From NCBI RefSeq assembly GCF_009769735.1, contig NZ_WSRO01000002.1:1550001-1614000 (forward strand): a DNA stretch of 64,000 nt, written 5' to 3'. The position numbers were made by a program, and so were the translations under genes. Each line of letters opens with the position of its first letter. Within the stretch, counting starts at the first letter, position 1. This document shows, piece after piece, positions 38,014 through 46,389 of this stretch. Source of the DNA: Streptomyces sp. BA2 (GTDB lineage: Bacteria > Actinomycetota > Actinomycetes > Streptomycetales > Streptomycetaceae). Under the pieces are notes generated by a model that saw only the letters and a list, made by a program, of their open reading frames with translations, ran no database searches and was not told where the DNA came from.

Positions 38014-39429
38014 TCATGCGGCGACCTGCTCGGCGCGCGCCGCGGTGATCCCCTTGGTGGAGGCGATCACGTGCTTGAGCTTCTTGGAGAGCGCCTCATA
38101 GAACATGCTGAGCGGAAACTCGTCAGGAAGCACGTCGTCGACGAGTTTCCTTGGCGGAAGCTGCACATCCAGGGCGTCGGGGCCCTTGGCCCAGCGCGAT
38201 CCGGGGTGCGGCGCGAGGTACTGGGACACCAGGTCGTACGCGGCGAACCAGTGGACCAGCTTGGGGCGGTCGATGCCCGCGCGGTAGAGCTCCTCGATCT
38301 CGGCGCACAGCTGGTTGGTGACCTGCGGCGCGCGCTCCCAGTCGATCTTGAGCTTGTTGTCGGTCCAGCGGACGACGTCGTGCTTGTGGAGGTACGCGAA
38401 GAGCAGCTGGCCGCCGAGGCCGTCGTAGTTCTTGACGCGGTCGCCGGTGACCGGGAAGCGGAACATCCGGTCGAAGAGGACGGCGTACTGCACGTCGCGG
38501 GCCTGCGGGATGCCCTCGCCCTCCAGCTTCACGGCCTCCTTGAAGGCGGTGAGGTCGCAGCGCAGCTCCTCCAGGCCGTACATCCAGAACGGCTGCCGCT
38601 GCTTGATCATGAAGGGGTCGAAGGGCAGGTCGCCGTGGCTGTGGGTGCGGTCGTGGACCATGTCCCACAGGACGAACGCCTGCTGGCAGCGGTCCTGGTC
38701 GCCGATCATCTCGCGGATGTCGTCGGGCAGTTCGAGCCCGAGGATGTCGACGGAGGCCTCGGTGACGCGGCGGAAGCGGGCCGCCTCGCGGTCGCAGAAG
38801 ATGCCGCCCCAGCTGAAGCGCTCGGGGGCCTCGCGCACGGCGATGGTCTCCGGGAAGAGCACGGCCGAGTTCGTGTCGTACCCGGCGGTGAAGTCCTCGA
38901 AGGTGATGCCGCAGAACAGCGGGTTGTCGTAGCGCGTGCGCTCGAGCTCGGCCAGCCACTCCGGCCAGACCATGCGCAGCACGACCGCTTCGAGGTTGCG
39001 GTCCGGGTTGCCGTTCTGCGTGTACATGGGGAAGACCACGAGGTGCTGCAGGCCGTCCTCGCGGTGCGCCGCAGGCTGGAAGGCGAGCAGCGAGTCGAGG
39101 AAGTCCGGCACTTCGAAGCCGCCGTCGGCCCAGCGCCGCAGGTCCGTGCCGAGCGCCTGGTGGTACGCGGCGTCGTGCGGCAGGAGCGGGGCGAGCTGGT
39201 CGATCGCGGATATCACGCGGTCCACGGCCAGTTCGGCCACGGACTTCGCCGGGGCGTCCTCCGCGTCGAAGTCGATCGAGCCGTCCGCGGACTGCCACGG
39301 GCGGATCTCTTCCACGGCGTCCTTGAGCATCGGCCAAGCCGGGTGCTCCACGACCCTTCCCACTGGGGCACCCCCACTCGCGGGAGGAACTGCCCCTTCC
39401 GTAACCCTCTGCACAAGAATTTCCGTCAC
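38014..39429 (-). CDS. DUF6421 family protein
   Basis: A 471-residue soluble protein of a conserved actinobacterial family without a known function. Strongly conserved-looking blocks are QHLVVFPMYTQNGNPDRNLEAV, RTRYDNPLFCGITFEDF, DMVHDRTHSHGDLPFDPFMIKQRQPFWMYGLEELRCDLTAF and DGLGGQLLFAYLHKHDVVRW; the His/Asp-rich HDRTHSHGD could bind a metal. It leads the operon with SDR and threonine aldolase genes, which suggests a joint small-molecule pathway. Residues about 12-20 (VPPASGGAPVG) look like an in-frame insertion of palindromic G/C repeat DNA in a variable N-terminus. Confidence 0.85.
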   Translation of the reverse strand: MTEILVQRVTEGAVPPASGGAPVGRVVEHPAWPMLKDAVEEIRPWQSADGSIDFDAEDAPAKSVAELAVDRVISAIDQLAPLLPHDAAYHQALGTDLRRWADGGFEVPDFLDSLLAFQPAAHREDGLQHLVVFPMYTQNGNPDRNLEAVVLRMVWPEWLAELERTRYDNPLFCGITFEDFTAGYDTNSAVLFPETIAVREAPERFSWGGIFCDREAARFRRVTEASVDILGLELPDDIREMIGDQDRCQQAFVLWDMVHDRTHSHGDLPFDPFMIKQRQPFWMYGLEELRCDLTAFKEAVKLEGEGIPQARDVQYAVLFDRMFRFPVTGDRVKNYDGLGGQLLFAYLHKHDVVRWTDNKLKIDWERAPQVTNQLCAEIEELYRAGIDRPKLVHWFAAYDLVSQYLAPHPGSRWAKGPDALDVQLPPRKLVDDVLPDEFPLSMFYEALSKKLKHVIASTKGITAARAEQVAA

Positions 39430-39510
39430 TTGTCAACCTCCACGGGAGAACCTCGCGTTAGAACACCGTATGTGCGCGAGGTTCTCCACCACAAGAGGGG
39501 GTTCGGGAAA

Positions 39511-40518
39511 TTATCCTGTGATACCCCCAACATCACCGCCGATTTTCCTGCCGGACACCGTCAAGGCGACGGCTTCTGCCACTTCTGCCACCGCGGCCCG
39601 CGCATCGTCCAGGAGCAGCGGGAAGCCCAGGAAACCGTGGAACATCTCCGGATGGTGCCCCCGCGTCACCGGAACCCCCGCCAGACGCAGCTTGTCCGCG
39701 TACGCGGCGCCCTCGTCGCACAGCGGATCGCAGCCCGCCGTGACGATGTGCGCGGGCGGCAGCGCGGTGACGTCCGCGCCCAGCGGAGAGGCGTAGGGGT
39801 GGGTACCGTCGCCGTCCGGGCCGAGGTACTGCTCCCAGAACCAGCGCAGGTGCGCGGCGGTGAGGAAGTAGCCGGTCGCGTTCGACGTATACGAGTCGCT
39901 GCCCTGCCCCGCGTCGAGCACGGGGTAGATCAACACCTGGAGCGCCACGGCGGGCCCGCCCCGGTCCCGCGCCATCAGGGCCGCCACGGTGGCGAGGCCG
40001 CCCCCGCTGCTGTCCCCGGCCGTCACCACGGCGCCCGGGTCACCGCCGAGCGCACCCGCCCGGGTCTCGGCCGCCGCCCAGCACAGGGCCGCGTACGCGT
40101 CCTCGGTGGCCGCGGGGAAGCGGTGCTCGGGGGCGAGGCGGTAGGCGACGGAGACCACGACCGCGCCGGACTCCGCGCAGAGGGTGCGGGCCGTGGCGTC
40201 ATGGGTGTCGAGGCCGCAGAGGGTGTAGCCACCGCCGTGGAAGAAGACGACGGTGGGGCGGGGGCGGCTCAGCCCCTCGGGGCGGTAGACGCGTACGGGC
40301 AGGTCGGGTGCCCCGGCGGGACCAGGGATGCTCCGGTCCTCGACCGTCCCCACAGGCGGCGCGGCCTTGCCGGAAGGGGGCGTCGCGGCGAGGATGCGGC
40401 GGGCCTCGGCCGCGTCGGTGACCGTGCCGCCGAGGTCGGGGAAGGCGGCGCTGAGGGCATCGGCGAGGGGCCGCGCCTCCGGGGCGAGCCGATCGCCGTA
40501 CGTGCCGCCGGCCGCCAT
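39511..40518 (-). CDS. alpha/beta hydrolase (hormone-sensitive-lipase family esterase)
   Basis: A 335-residue esterase. It has the oxyanion motif VVFFHGGGYTLCG, nucleophile elbow VTAGDSSGGGLA, the acidic residue in TAGCDPLCDEG and the catalytic His in PEMFHGFLGFP. It acts on short acyl or carboxylic esters in the cytosol. ATG 40518 shares its A with the stop of the LLM gene (TGATG) and has AGGAGG seven bases before, so the two are translationally coupled. The pair may process a common substrate: oxidation followed by ester cleavage. Confidence 0.9.
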   Translation of the reverse strand: MAAGGTYGDRLAPEARPLADALSAAFPDLGGTVTDAAEARRILAATPPSGKAAPPVGTVEDRSIPGPAGAPDLPVRVYRPEGLSRPRPTVVFFHGGGYTLCGLDTHDATARTLCAESGAVVVSVAYRLAPEHRFPAATEDAYAALCWAAAETRAGALGGDPGAVVTAGDSSGGGLATVAALMARDRGGPAVALQVLIYPVLDAGQGSDSYTSNATGYFLTAAHLRWFWEQYLGPDGDGTHPYASPLGADVTALPPAHIVTAGCDPLCDEGAAYADKLRLAGVPVTRGHHPEMFHGFLGFPLLLDDARAAVAEVAEAVALTVSGRKIGGDVGGITG

Positions 40519-41648
40519 CACCCCGCCTCCTGGGCGCGGAAGTACGGGATGACCTTCTCGCCCCACTGCCGCAGGGTCTCCATGCAGGCCTCCTGCGGGA
40601 CGGTGCCCATCTGGATCAGGCACATGATCTCGTCGGCGCCCGCGTCGCGGAGCCGTTCCACGTACGCGATGGCGTCGTCGGCGGTTCCATAGGCGTGATC
40701 GGCGTTGAAGGTGGCCGTGGAGGTGGGCCGTACCGGGATGTCGTGCTCGTGCAGCCGCGCGACGACCTGCTCGGCGGCCTCACGCATCGCGGCCGCCTCG
40801 TCGGCGCCTTCGACCACGGCCTCGTCGGGAATGCCGGCGCCGCCGTACCAGTGCCCGATGGACTGCGCGAAGAACCGCTGGCCGCGGATGCCGACGCTCC
40901 GGGCCGCGTCCCGGTCGTCAAGCACGATGGTCGGGCAGAGCACGGAGAAGTGGTCGTTGACGACGCCGGACACGAAGCGCGCGTCGCCGCGGCCCGCGAT
41001 CGCCGCGTCGTACGCCGCGCGCATCTCGGCGATCGACTCGGGCCCCGCGAAGCCCATCACCAGTGCGCCGACGCCGAGTTCGGCGGCCTGCGTCAGGGTC
41101 TCGGTCCTGCTGCAGGCGAGGAAGAGCGGGGGGTGGGGGGTCTGCCGCGGCCTGGGCAGGATCGGATGGGGGTCGATGTCGAGCAGAGCACCGTGGTGCT
41201 CCAGCTCCTCCCCCTCCCAGGCCTTCCCGATGATCTGCAGGGCTTCCTCCACCTCCTGGGTCGTACGTTCCTTGTCGACGCCGCAGAGCGAGGTCTCCTG
41301 GAGCGTCCCGCCACGCCCCGCCCCGAGGTCGAGCCGTCCCCCGGACAGCAGATCGAGCATGGCGGCGCGCTCGGCCACCCGTGCCGGGTGGTTGAACTTG
41401 AACGGCATGCAGACCACGCCGTGCCCGATGCGGATGGTGCTGGTGCGTGCCGCTACCCAGGTCAGGAAGATCTCGGGTGCGCTCATGTGGGCGTACCACT
41501 TGAGGGAGTGGTGCTCGACCGCCCAGACGCGGTCGAACCCCACCTGCTCGGCCAGGACGGCCTGTTCGACGCTGTCACGGATGAGTTGATGCTCGCGCTC
41601 GACGGTGGGGTCGGCCAGCTGCGCTTCGAAGATGACGGAGAACTTCAC
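40518..41648 (-). CDS. LLM-class flavin-dependent monooxygenase
   Basis: A 376-residue luciferase-like enzyme that uses reduced FMN (or F420 in some actinobacterial members). It shows FDRVWAVEHHSLKWYAHMSAPEIFLTWVAARTSTIRIGHGV, RVAERAAMLDLLSGGRLDLGAGRGG and the C-terminal GADEIMCLIQMGTVPQE. GTG 41648 is set by GGAGG five bases before; a longer start would cross the AGTCATATGACT palindrome. Coupled to the esterase gene. The flavin reductase at 33 kb could feed it. Confidence 0.9.
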   Translation of the reverse strand: MKFSVIFEAQLADPTVEREHQLIRDSVEQAVLAEQVGFDRVWAVEHHSLKWYAHMSAPEIFLTWVAARTSTIRIGHGVVCMPFKFNHPARVAERAAMLDLLSGGRLDLGAGRGGTLQETSLCGVDKERTTQEVEEALQIIGKAWEGEELEHHGALLDIDPHPILPRPRQTPHPPLFLACSRTETLTQAAELGVGALVMGFAGPESIAEMRAAYDAAIAGRGDARFVSGVVNDHFSVLCPTIVLDDRDAARSVGIRGQRFFAQSIGHWYGGAGIPDEAVVEGADEAAAMREAAEQVVARLHEHDIPVRPTSTATFNADHAYGTADDAIAYVERLRDAGADEIMCLIQMGTVPQEACMETLRQWGEKVIPYFRAQEAG

Positions 41649-41705
41649 GTGCCCTCCAGGGAGTTGAGCCGCTGCGGTGTGGGTGTGGGCGCCCTTGTTT
41701 CGATC

Positions 41706-41717
41706 AGTCATATGACT
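41706..41717. promoter_or_regulatory. perfect 12-base palindrome before the LLM gene
   Basis: AGTCATATGACT lies 58 bases before the LLM start in an A+T-richer stretch. It could be an operator or part of the promoter. The surrounding 309-base gap (41649-41957) holds no gene, one weaker AATGCA/TGCATT repeat at 41833-41851, and the hairpin described next. Confidence 0.5.
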
Positions 41718-41897
41718 AGTCGTCAGGTGCTGAAGTGGCAAGGGCTTCCGCGTGGGCTCTTTTCGGTCAAGGCCGCGCGAGGGCGAGGTGCCGGCGCTCC
41801 GTACCTCGTTCGGCAGACGCGAAGCGCCATTCAATGCAGTGCGATTGCATTCACACCTGCCTGCTGGCACCTTTTCTGGCACACCATCCCTGGATGA

Positions 41898-41937
41898 GGC
41901 AATCGGCACCGGGCGGCGCGGCCCGTTGCCGATTGCC
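41898..41937 (+). promoter_or_regulatory. strong hairpin just before the amidinotransferase gene
   Basis: GGCAATCGGCA pairs perfectly with TGCCGATTGCC over 11 bases, and an inner GGGC/GCCC adds four pairs. It ends 20 bases before the amidinotransferase ATG, so it would sit in the 5' leader of that gene, close to its ribosome-binding site. It could be a terminator, an attenuator, a translational block or a scar of insertion. Confidence 0.65.
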
Positions 41938-41957
41938 CTGATCGAAAGCGGTTGAAC

Positions 41958-43079
41958 ATGGCGACGTCGACGGATACGACCGGTGACGCCGGGGGGTCTC
42001 CCGTTTCGCCGGTCAGTTCGCACAATGAGTGGGATCCGCTGGAGGAAGTCATCGTCGGGCGTCTCGAAGGCGCCACGATCCCCTCCAACCATCCGGTCGT
42101 GGCCTGCAACATCCCGCCGTGGGCGGCGCGGCTGCAGGGGCTAGCCGGCGGCTTCGAGTACCCGAGTCTGCTGATCGAGCCGGCACAGCAGGAGCTCGAT
42201 CAGTTCATCGCTCTCCTGCAGTCCCTCGGCATCACGGTCACGCGCCCGGACGAGGTCGACCACAGGAAACGCTTCAGCACCCCCGATTGGTCGTCGCGCG
42301 GATTCTGCAACACCTGTCCGCGCGACAGCATGCTCGTGATCGGCGACGAGATCATCGAGACACCGATGGCGTGGCCGTGCCGGTACTTCGAGACGCACTC
42401 GTATCGCACGGTCCTCAAGGACTACTTCCGGCGCGGCGCACGCTGGACCGCGGCGCCGAGGCCGCAGCTCACCGACGAGCTGTTCGACGAGGATTTCAGC
42501 GCCCCCGAGGACGACGAGCCCATGCGCTACATCCTCACCGAGTTCGAGCCGGTCTTCGACGCGGCGGATTTCGTCCGCGCGGGACGCGACCTGTTCGTGA
42601 CGCGGAGCAACGTCACCAACCGCATGGGCATCGACTGGTTGCGCCGCCATCTCGGAGGTGGATACCGCATCCACGAGATCGAGAGCCGCTGCCGGACGCC
42701 TATGCACATCGACACGACGTTCCTCCTGCTCGCACCGGGAAAGGTGCTGGTCAATCCCGAGTACATCGACGTCGACCGCCTGCCCGACGTGCTGAACTCA
42801 TGGGACGTCCTGGTCGCCCCCGAGCCCAACCCCCTCGACGAGCGTCTGCTCAAGATGACCTCGATGTGCGGCAAGTGGCTCAACATGAACGTGCTCATGG
42901 TCGACGACAAGCGGGTCATCGCGGAGCGGCACCACACCGACACCCTGCGCGCCCTTGAGGGATGGGGGTTCGAGCCGATCCCGTGCGACCTGCTGCACTA
43001 CGCGCCTTTCGGCGGCTCATTCCACTGCGCGACACTCGATGTCCGGCGCCGCGGCACGCTCGAATCGTATTTCGACTGA
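41958..43079 (+). CDS. amidinotransferase (glycine amidinotransferase-like)
   Basis: A 373-residue enzyme close to AGAT and related to StrB1, which move the amidino group of arginine to an amine. Marks in order: NEWDPLEEVIVGRLEGATIP, CPRDSMLVIGDEIIETPMAW, NVTNRMGIDWLRRHL (Asp), CRTPMHIDTTF (His250), and GGSFHCATLDVRRRG with the catalytic Cys357. All triad positions are present. It is not in a visible biosynthetic cluster, codon use seems less G+C-biased than its neighbours, and a cut sigma-factor gene follows directly. Horizontal arrival is likely. ATG 41958; a TTG two codons earlier is unlikely. Confidence 0.9.
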   Translation: MATSTDTTGDAGGSPVSPVSSHNEWDPLEEVIVGRLEGATIPSNHPVVACNIPPWAARLQGLAGGFEYPSLLIEPAQQELDQFIALLQSLGITVTRPDEVDHRKRFSTPDWSSRGFCNTCPRDSMLVIGDEIIETPMAWPCRYFETHSYRTVLKDYFRRGARWTAAPRPQLTDELFDEDFSAPEDDEPMRYILTEFEPVFDAADFVRAGRDLFVTRSNVTNRMGIDWLRRHLGGGYRIHEIESRCRTPMHIDTTFLLLAPGKVLVNPEYIDVDRLPDVLNSWDVLVAPEPNPLDERLLKMTSMCGKWLNMNVLMVDDKRVIAERHHTDTLRALEGWGFEPIPCDLLHYAPFGGSFHCATLDVRRRGTLESYFD

Positions 43080-43080
43080 C

Positions 43081-43352
43081 CCTTTGCGGTCCTGCTGCGG
43101 CCCATCGTGGGCGCGGACAACGTCGCCCGACTGCTGGCCGCCGGCTGGTGGAAGCGCGACGCCGAGAGGTCGGTCGAGCCGGTTCAGATCAACGGCGGGC
43201 CGGGGCTGCTCGTCCGGGTCGAAGGGGAGGTCGACGGCGTCGTCGCTCTGCGGGTCGAGAACGGCCGGGTCACCGGTGCCTACCATGTCCGCAACCCCGA
43301 GAAGCTGTCACGCGTGGCGCGGGAGACCGCCGTGAGCCGCTGGGCTGCGTAG
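43081..43352 (+). pseudogene. SigJ-type ECF sigma factor, C-terminal remnant
   Basis: The frame beginning FAVLLRPIVGADNVARLLA and running through VEPVQINGGPGLLVRVEGEVDGVVALRVENGRVTGAYHVRNPEKLSRV matches the C-terminal SnoaL-like domain of SigJ/ECF41-type sigma factors from memory of the family. The sigma2 and sigma4 regions are missing, no start is convincing, and the fragment begins right after the amidinotransferase stop. It is best read as a gene severed when the amidinotransferase arrived, or by deletion next to it. Confidence 0.75.
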
Positions 43353-43386
43353 CCTTCGTTACAGGGAAGAGGGAGAGGAGCCCCCC

Positions 43387-43932
43387 ATGACGCCGAAGCA
43401 GCCCAAGACCGAGCTCGACGCCCGCTACAGCTCCGCGCTCAACCCGCAACCGGGCGCGGAGAACGTCACCGCGACCGACTGGGCCGAGGCCCAGCGCCAG
43501 CTGCGGGCCGCCGAGGTCTTCTGGATCACCACGGTCCGGCCGGACGGCCGGCTGCACATCACGCCGCTGATCGCCGCCTGGCACGACGGGGCGCTGCACT
43601 TCAGCACAGGGGTGGGCGAGCAGAAGGCGAAGAACCTGGCCGGCAACGCCCACTGCGCACTCACCACAGGGCACAACTCATTCTCCGAAGGTCTCGACGT
43701 CGTGGTCGAGGGCACGGCGCAGCGGGTCACGGATCCGGCACGCCAGGGCGAGGTCATCGCCGCGTTCGAGGCGCAGTACGGGGACCACATCACCTCGCCG
43801 GAGGGGCTCTTCCACGGCTTCGGCGACAGCATCCGCAAGGGCAACGATCTGCTGTTCGCGGTGGCCCCCGGCACGGCGTACGGCTTCGGGCACGACGGCC
43901 AGGTGTTCAGCCACACCCGCTACACCTTCTAG
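43387..43932 (+). CDS. pyridoxamine 5'-phosphate oxidase-family protein
   Basis: A 181-residue split-barrel flavin or F420 protein. FWITTVRPDGRLHITPLIAAWHDGALHFSTGVGEQKAKNLAGNAHCALTTG is the conserved first half, followed by VVVEGTAQRVTD and a C-terminal GHDGQVFSHTRYTF that covers the cofactor. Such actinobacterial proteins may use FMN or F420; the substrate is unknown. ATG 43387 is preceded by GGGAGAGGAG. It converges with the amidase gene. Confidence 0.85.
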   Translation: MTPKQPKTELDARYSSALNPQPGAENVTATDWAEAQRQLRAAEVFWITTVRPDGRLHITPLIAAWHDGALHFSTGVGEQKAKNLAGNAHCALTTGHNSFSEGLDVVVEGTAQRVTDPARQGEVIAAFEAQYGDHITSPEGLFHGFGDSIRKGNDLLFAVAPGTAYGFGHDGQVFSHTRYTF

Positions 43933-43937
43933 CGCGC

Positions 43938-43967
43938 CCGGAGCCGGTGTTCACCGCGGCGCTCCGG
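43938..43967. terminator. possible hairpin at the convergent gene ends
   Basis: CCGGAGC and GCTCCGG pair with a 16-base loop, six bases after the oxidase stop and running into the amidase 3' end. Short stem, so tentative. Confidence 0.35.
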
Positions 43968-45543
43968 ACCCGGCCGTCGGCAGGTAGCGCGGTGCTCGCC
44001 AGGCCTTCAGCCGGTGCTCCACCGCGGCGCCCAGCGACAGGAGTTTGGCGTCCTGGTGGTCACCGGCCATCAGGAGCAGGCCGACCGGCAGTTCGTTCAC
44101 GGACCCGGCGGGCACCGAGAGAGACGGGTATCCGGCGACGGCCGCTGGTGTGGAGGACGGGATGACGTCGTTGTCGCCGCGCGCGCAGTCGCTCGTCCAG
44201 GCGGGCGGGTTCGTGGGCGCGGCGATGGCGTCCAGGTGATGGGCGGCCATGGTCTCGTCGAGGGAGCGCCGCGAGAGGTCCTTCAACTCGGCGCGCATGG
44301 CACGGTACTTGGGGTCGGTGGTGGACGGCGCGTCGAGTGCCTGCTCGAACAGCTCCTGGCCGGCGAAGCAGGCCTGTTCCTCGGGGCTGGCGCGGTTGAA
44401 CTCGATCAGCTCGGCGAGGTTCCGGGGGCCTTCGCGTGTGCCGAGGTAGGCGTCGATGTCCCGGTGGAACTCGCTGAGCAGCGCCGGGAATTCGAGCTCG
44501 GCGAGCCGCGCCTGGTACGGGGGTGTCACCTCGACGACCACGGCTCCGGCCTTGCGCAGCTTCTTCGCCGTACGGGTCATCACCGCGTCCACGTCGGGTC
44601 CGAGCGAAGGCAGTCGCCACAGGCCGATCCGCTTGCCGCGAAGACTGCTGCCGTGGCCTGCCGCCGCCTCCTTGGCCTTGCCCTCGCTCAGCACGGAGAA
44701 CGTGAGCGCGGTGTCGATCACGCTGCGCGCCATGGGCCCGGCCGTGTCCTGCTCGGCGGAGATCGGCACCACGCCCGACTGGCTGACCAGGCCGAGGCTT
44801 GGCTTGTGGCCGACGACGCCGTTCATCCCGGCCGGGCACACGATGGAACCGTCCGTCTCGGTGCCGATCGCCACCTGCGACAGCGACGCGGCCAGCGCGG
44901 CGGCCGAGCCGGAGGAGGAACCGCACGGATTCCGGTCGAGGACGTAGGGGTTGTTGGTCTGCCCGCCCACCGCCGACCACCCCGATGTCGGCTTGGCCGC
45001 GCGGAAGTTGGCCCACTCGGACAGGTTGGTCTTGCCGAGGATCACCGCCCCCGCCTTGCGCAGCCGGGTCACCAGCGCGGCATCGGTGTCGGGCGGGCTG
45101 CCGGCGAGCGCGAGCGACCCGGCCGTCGTCGGCATGTCACGGGTGTTCACGTTGTCCTTGAGCAGTACGGGGATGCCGTCCAGCGGCCCGAGTGCCTCGC
45201 CACGCCGGTGCCTGGCGTCGCTGGCGGCCGCCTGGCGCAGGGCCGTCGGGCTGGTGCGAAGCACCGAGTGAATCTTGGGATCGACGCTCTCGATGCGCCG
45301 CAGGTAGGCGCGGGTCAGCGTCGACGAACTCAGCGAACCGGCCGCCATGCGCGCCTGTAACTCCGGAATCGTCACGGTGTCCAGATCGACCCCGGCCACG
45401 AGAGGTGCCCCGGTCGGCGGCGCCGAGCTGCCGGTGCCATGCTCGGCGGCTTGCGCACCGGCGTTCGGTGCGTTCGTCACGCCCGTCAGAAGGGACCCCG
45501 CGACAAGGGCGGCGGTCATTGCGGCAATGCTCCTCTTCCCCAT
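43951..45543 (-). CDS. secreted amidase (amidase signature family)
   Basis: A 530-residue exported enzyme. A signal peptide (KRSIAAMTAALVAGSLLTG, cleavage near residue 30) precedes the amidase fold. Catalytic Lys lies in GIPVLLKDNVNTRD, and the Ser-cisSer pair in NPCGSSSGSAAALAASL with GTETDGSIVCPAG. It hydrolyses an amide outside the cell; peptide amides are a common substrate for such actinobacterial members. ATG 45543. Oriented away from the TerB gene's start, with that gene's terminator upstream, so it has its own promoter. Confidence 0.9.
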   Translation of the reverse strand: MGKRSIAAMTAALVAGSLLTGVTNAPNAGAQAAEHGTGSSAPPTGAPLVAGVDLDTVTIPELQARMAAGSLSSSTLTRAYLRRIESVDPKIHSVLRTSPTALRQAAASDARHRRGEALGPLDGIPVLLKDNVNTRDMPTTAGSLALAGSPPDTDAALVTRLRKAGAVILGKTNLSEWANFRAAKPTSGWSAVGGQTNNPYVLDRNPCGSSSGSAAALAASLSQVAIGTETDGSIVCPAGMNGVVGHKPSLGLVSQSGVVPISAEQDTAGPMARSVIDTALTFSVLSEGKAKEAAAGHGSSLRGKRIGLWRLPSLGPDVDAVMTRTAKKLRKAGAVVVEVTPPYQARLAELEFPALLSEFHRDIDAYLGTREGPRNLAELIEFNRASPEEQACFAGQELFEQALDAPSTTDPKYRAMRAELKDLSRRSLDETMAAHHLDAIAAPTNPPAWTSDCARGDNDVIPSSTPAAVAGYPSLSVPAGSVNELPVGLLLMAGDHQDAKLLSLGAAVEHRLKAWRAPRYLPTAGSGAPR

Positions 45544-45609
45544 GCGGATCAGCGGACTACACGGGCATCGTCCGGCGCAAGGGTGCGGGGCTTCCTTCGG
45601 CTGCCTGGA

Positions 45610-45636
45610 GGGGCCCGCACCTCAGGTGCGGGCCCC
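45610..45636. terminator. near-perfect palindromic terminator
   Basis: GGGGCCCGCACCT and AGGTGCGGGCCCC are complementary over 13 bases separated by one base. In RNA the apex opens to a small loop. It stands 28 bases past the TerB stop on the minus strand. Confidence 0.8.
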
Positions 45637-45663
45637 AGCTCGGGCAGCGAAGTCCGCCTTCGA

Positions 45664-46230
45664 TCAGAGGCCGAACTCCTGCGGGGAGAGGCTGAGCGCC
45701 GCGCATGCCTCGCGCAGGACCTGCTCCTCGGCCGGGGCGATGTACCCGTCCGCGCCTGCGACGACGAAGCCGGTCTGGACGACCGCCTTGGCCTCCATCG
45801 GCTTCTTCGCCGCCTTGGCGATCTCCTGCATGGCCTCGGTCTTGCCCTGCTGGAAGTTGAACGTCAACTGGTCGACGTGCTTGTTGAACCGCTGCTGCAG
45901 CTGCTCGGGCGGGAAGTTCTTCAGGACGTCGTTCTGCAGGATCAGTGACTCCACGTGCTGTCGCTCGGCCGGGTCGACGGAGCCGTCCGCTGCGGCGACC
46001 AGGGCGCACATGGCCATGCTGGCGTCACGGTAGGCGCCGCTCTTGAGCTCCGTCTTGAGGGAGGCGAGCTGGGACTTGAGCACGCCCACGAGCTGCGCCT
46101 TCGACCCCCCTCCGGATCCTGACCCCGATCCCGATCCCGATCCCGGCCGTCCCTGACCGCCGGAGCTCCGCGCCCCCTGCGACTGCTGCAGACCCTTGGC
46201 CTGGTCCTTGATCCGGTCCCACATCGCCAT
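45664..46230 (-). CDS. TerB-family protein
   Basis: A 188-residue protein with a TerB-like helical domain: RDASMAMCALVAAADGSVDPAERQHVESL and a second AADG-like pass (VVAGADGYIAPAEEQVLREACAAL), the two acidic metal-binding repeats of the family. A flexible tail of Ser-Gly repeats (SGSGSGSGSGGGS, encoded by CGATCC units) links an N-terminal helix to the domain. TerB proteins are linked with stress and tellurite tolerance, although biochemical roles are unclear. ATG 46230 has GAGGTGG seven bases before. No other ter gene is adjacent. Confidence 0.85.
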   Translation of the reverse strand: MAMWDRIKDQAKGLQQSQGARSSGGQGRPGSGSGSGSGSGGGSKAQLVGVLKSQLASLKTELKSGAYRDASMAMCALVAAADGSVDPAERQHVESLILQNDVLKNFPPEQLQQRFNKHVDQLTFNFQQGKTEAMQEIAKAAKKPMEAKAVVQTGFVVAGADGYIAPAEEQVLREACAALSLSPQEFGL

Positions 46231-46389
46231 CCGTGCCACCTCGGCTACCTGTTAGCTCGTCCGCGCGCAATCCACGCGTCCTCCTGCCAACGCCTCCCCG
46301 CCCCTCGAAGTTCCGTCACGGGCGGTGCCGAGAAGCAACTCAGACAGAATCAGGGACACGTTCGATCCCGTCTGCCCGCAGGAGCCCCC

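Noticed and set aside
41949..43386. An active mobile element at the amidinotransferase locus
   Set aside because: No transposase, integrase or terminal inverted repeats are seen; only the gene junction and fragment support transfer.
45664..46230. Tellurite-resistance operon
   Set aside because: Only a single TerB-like gene is found; terC, terD or terZ neighbours are absent.
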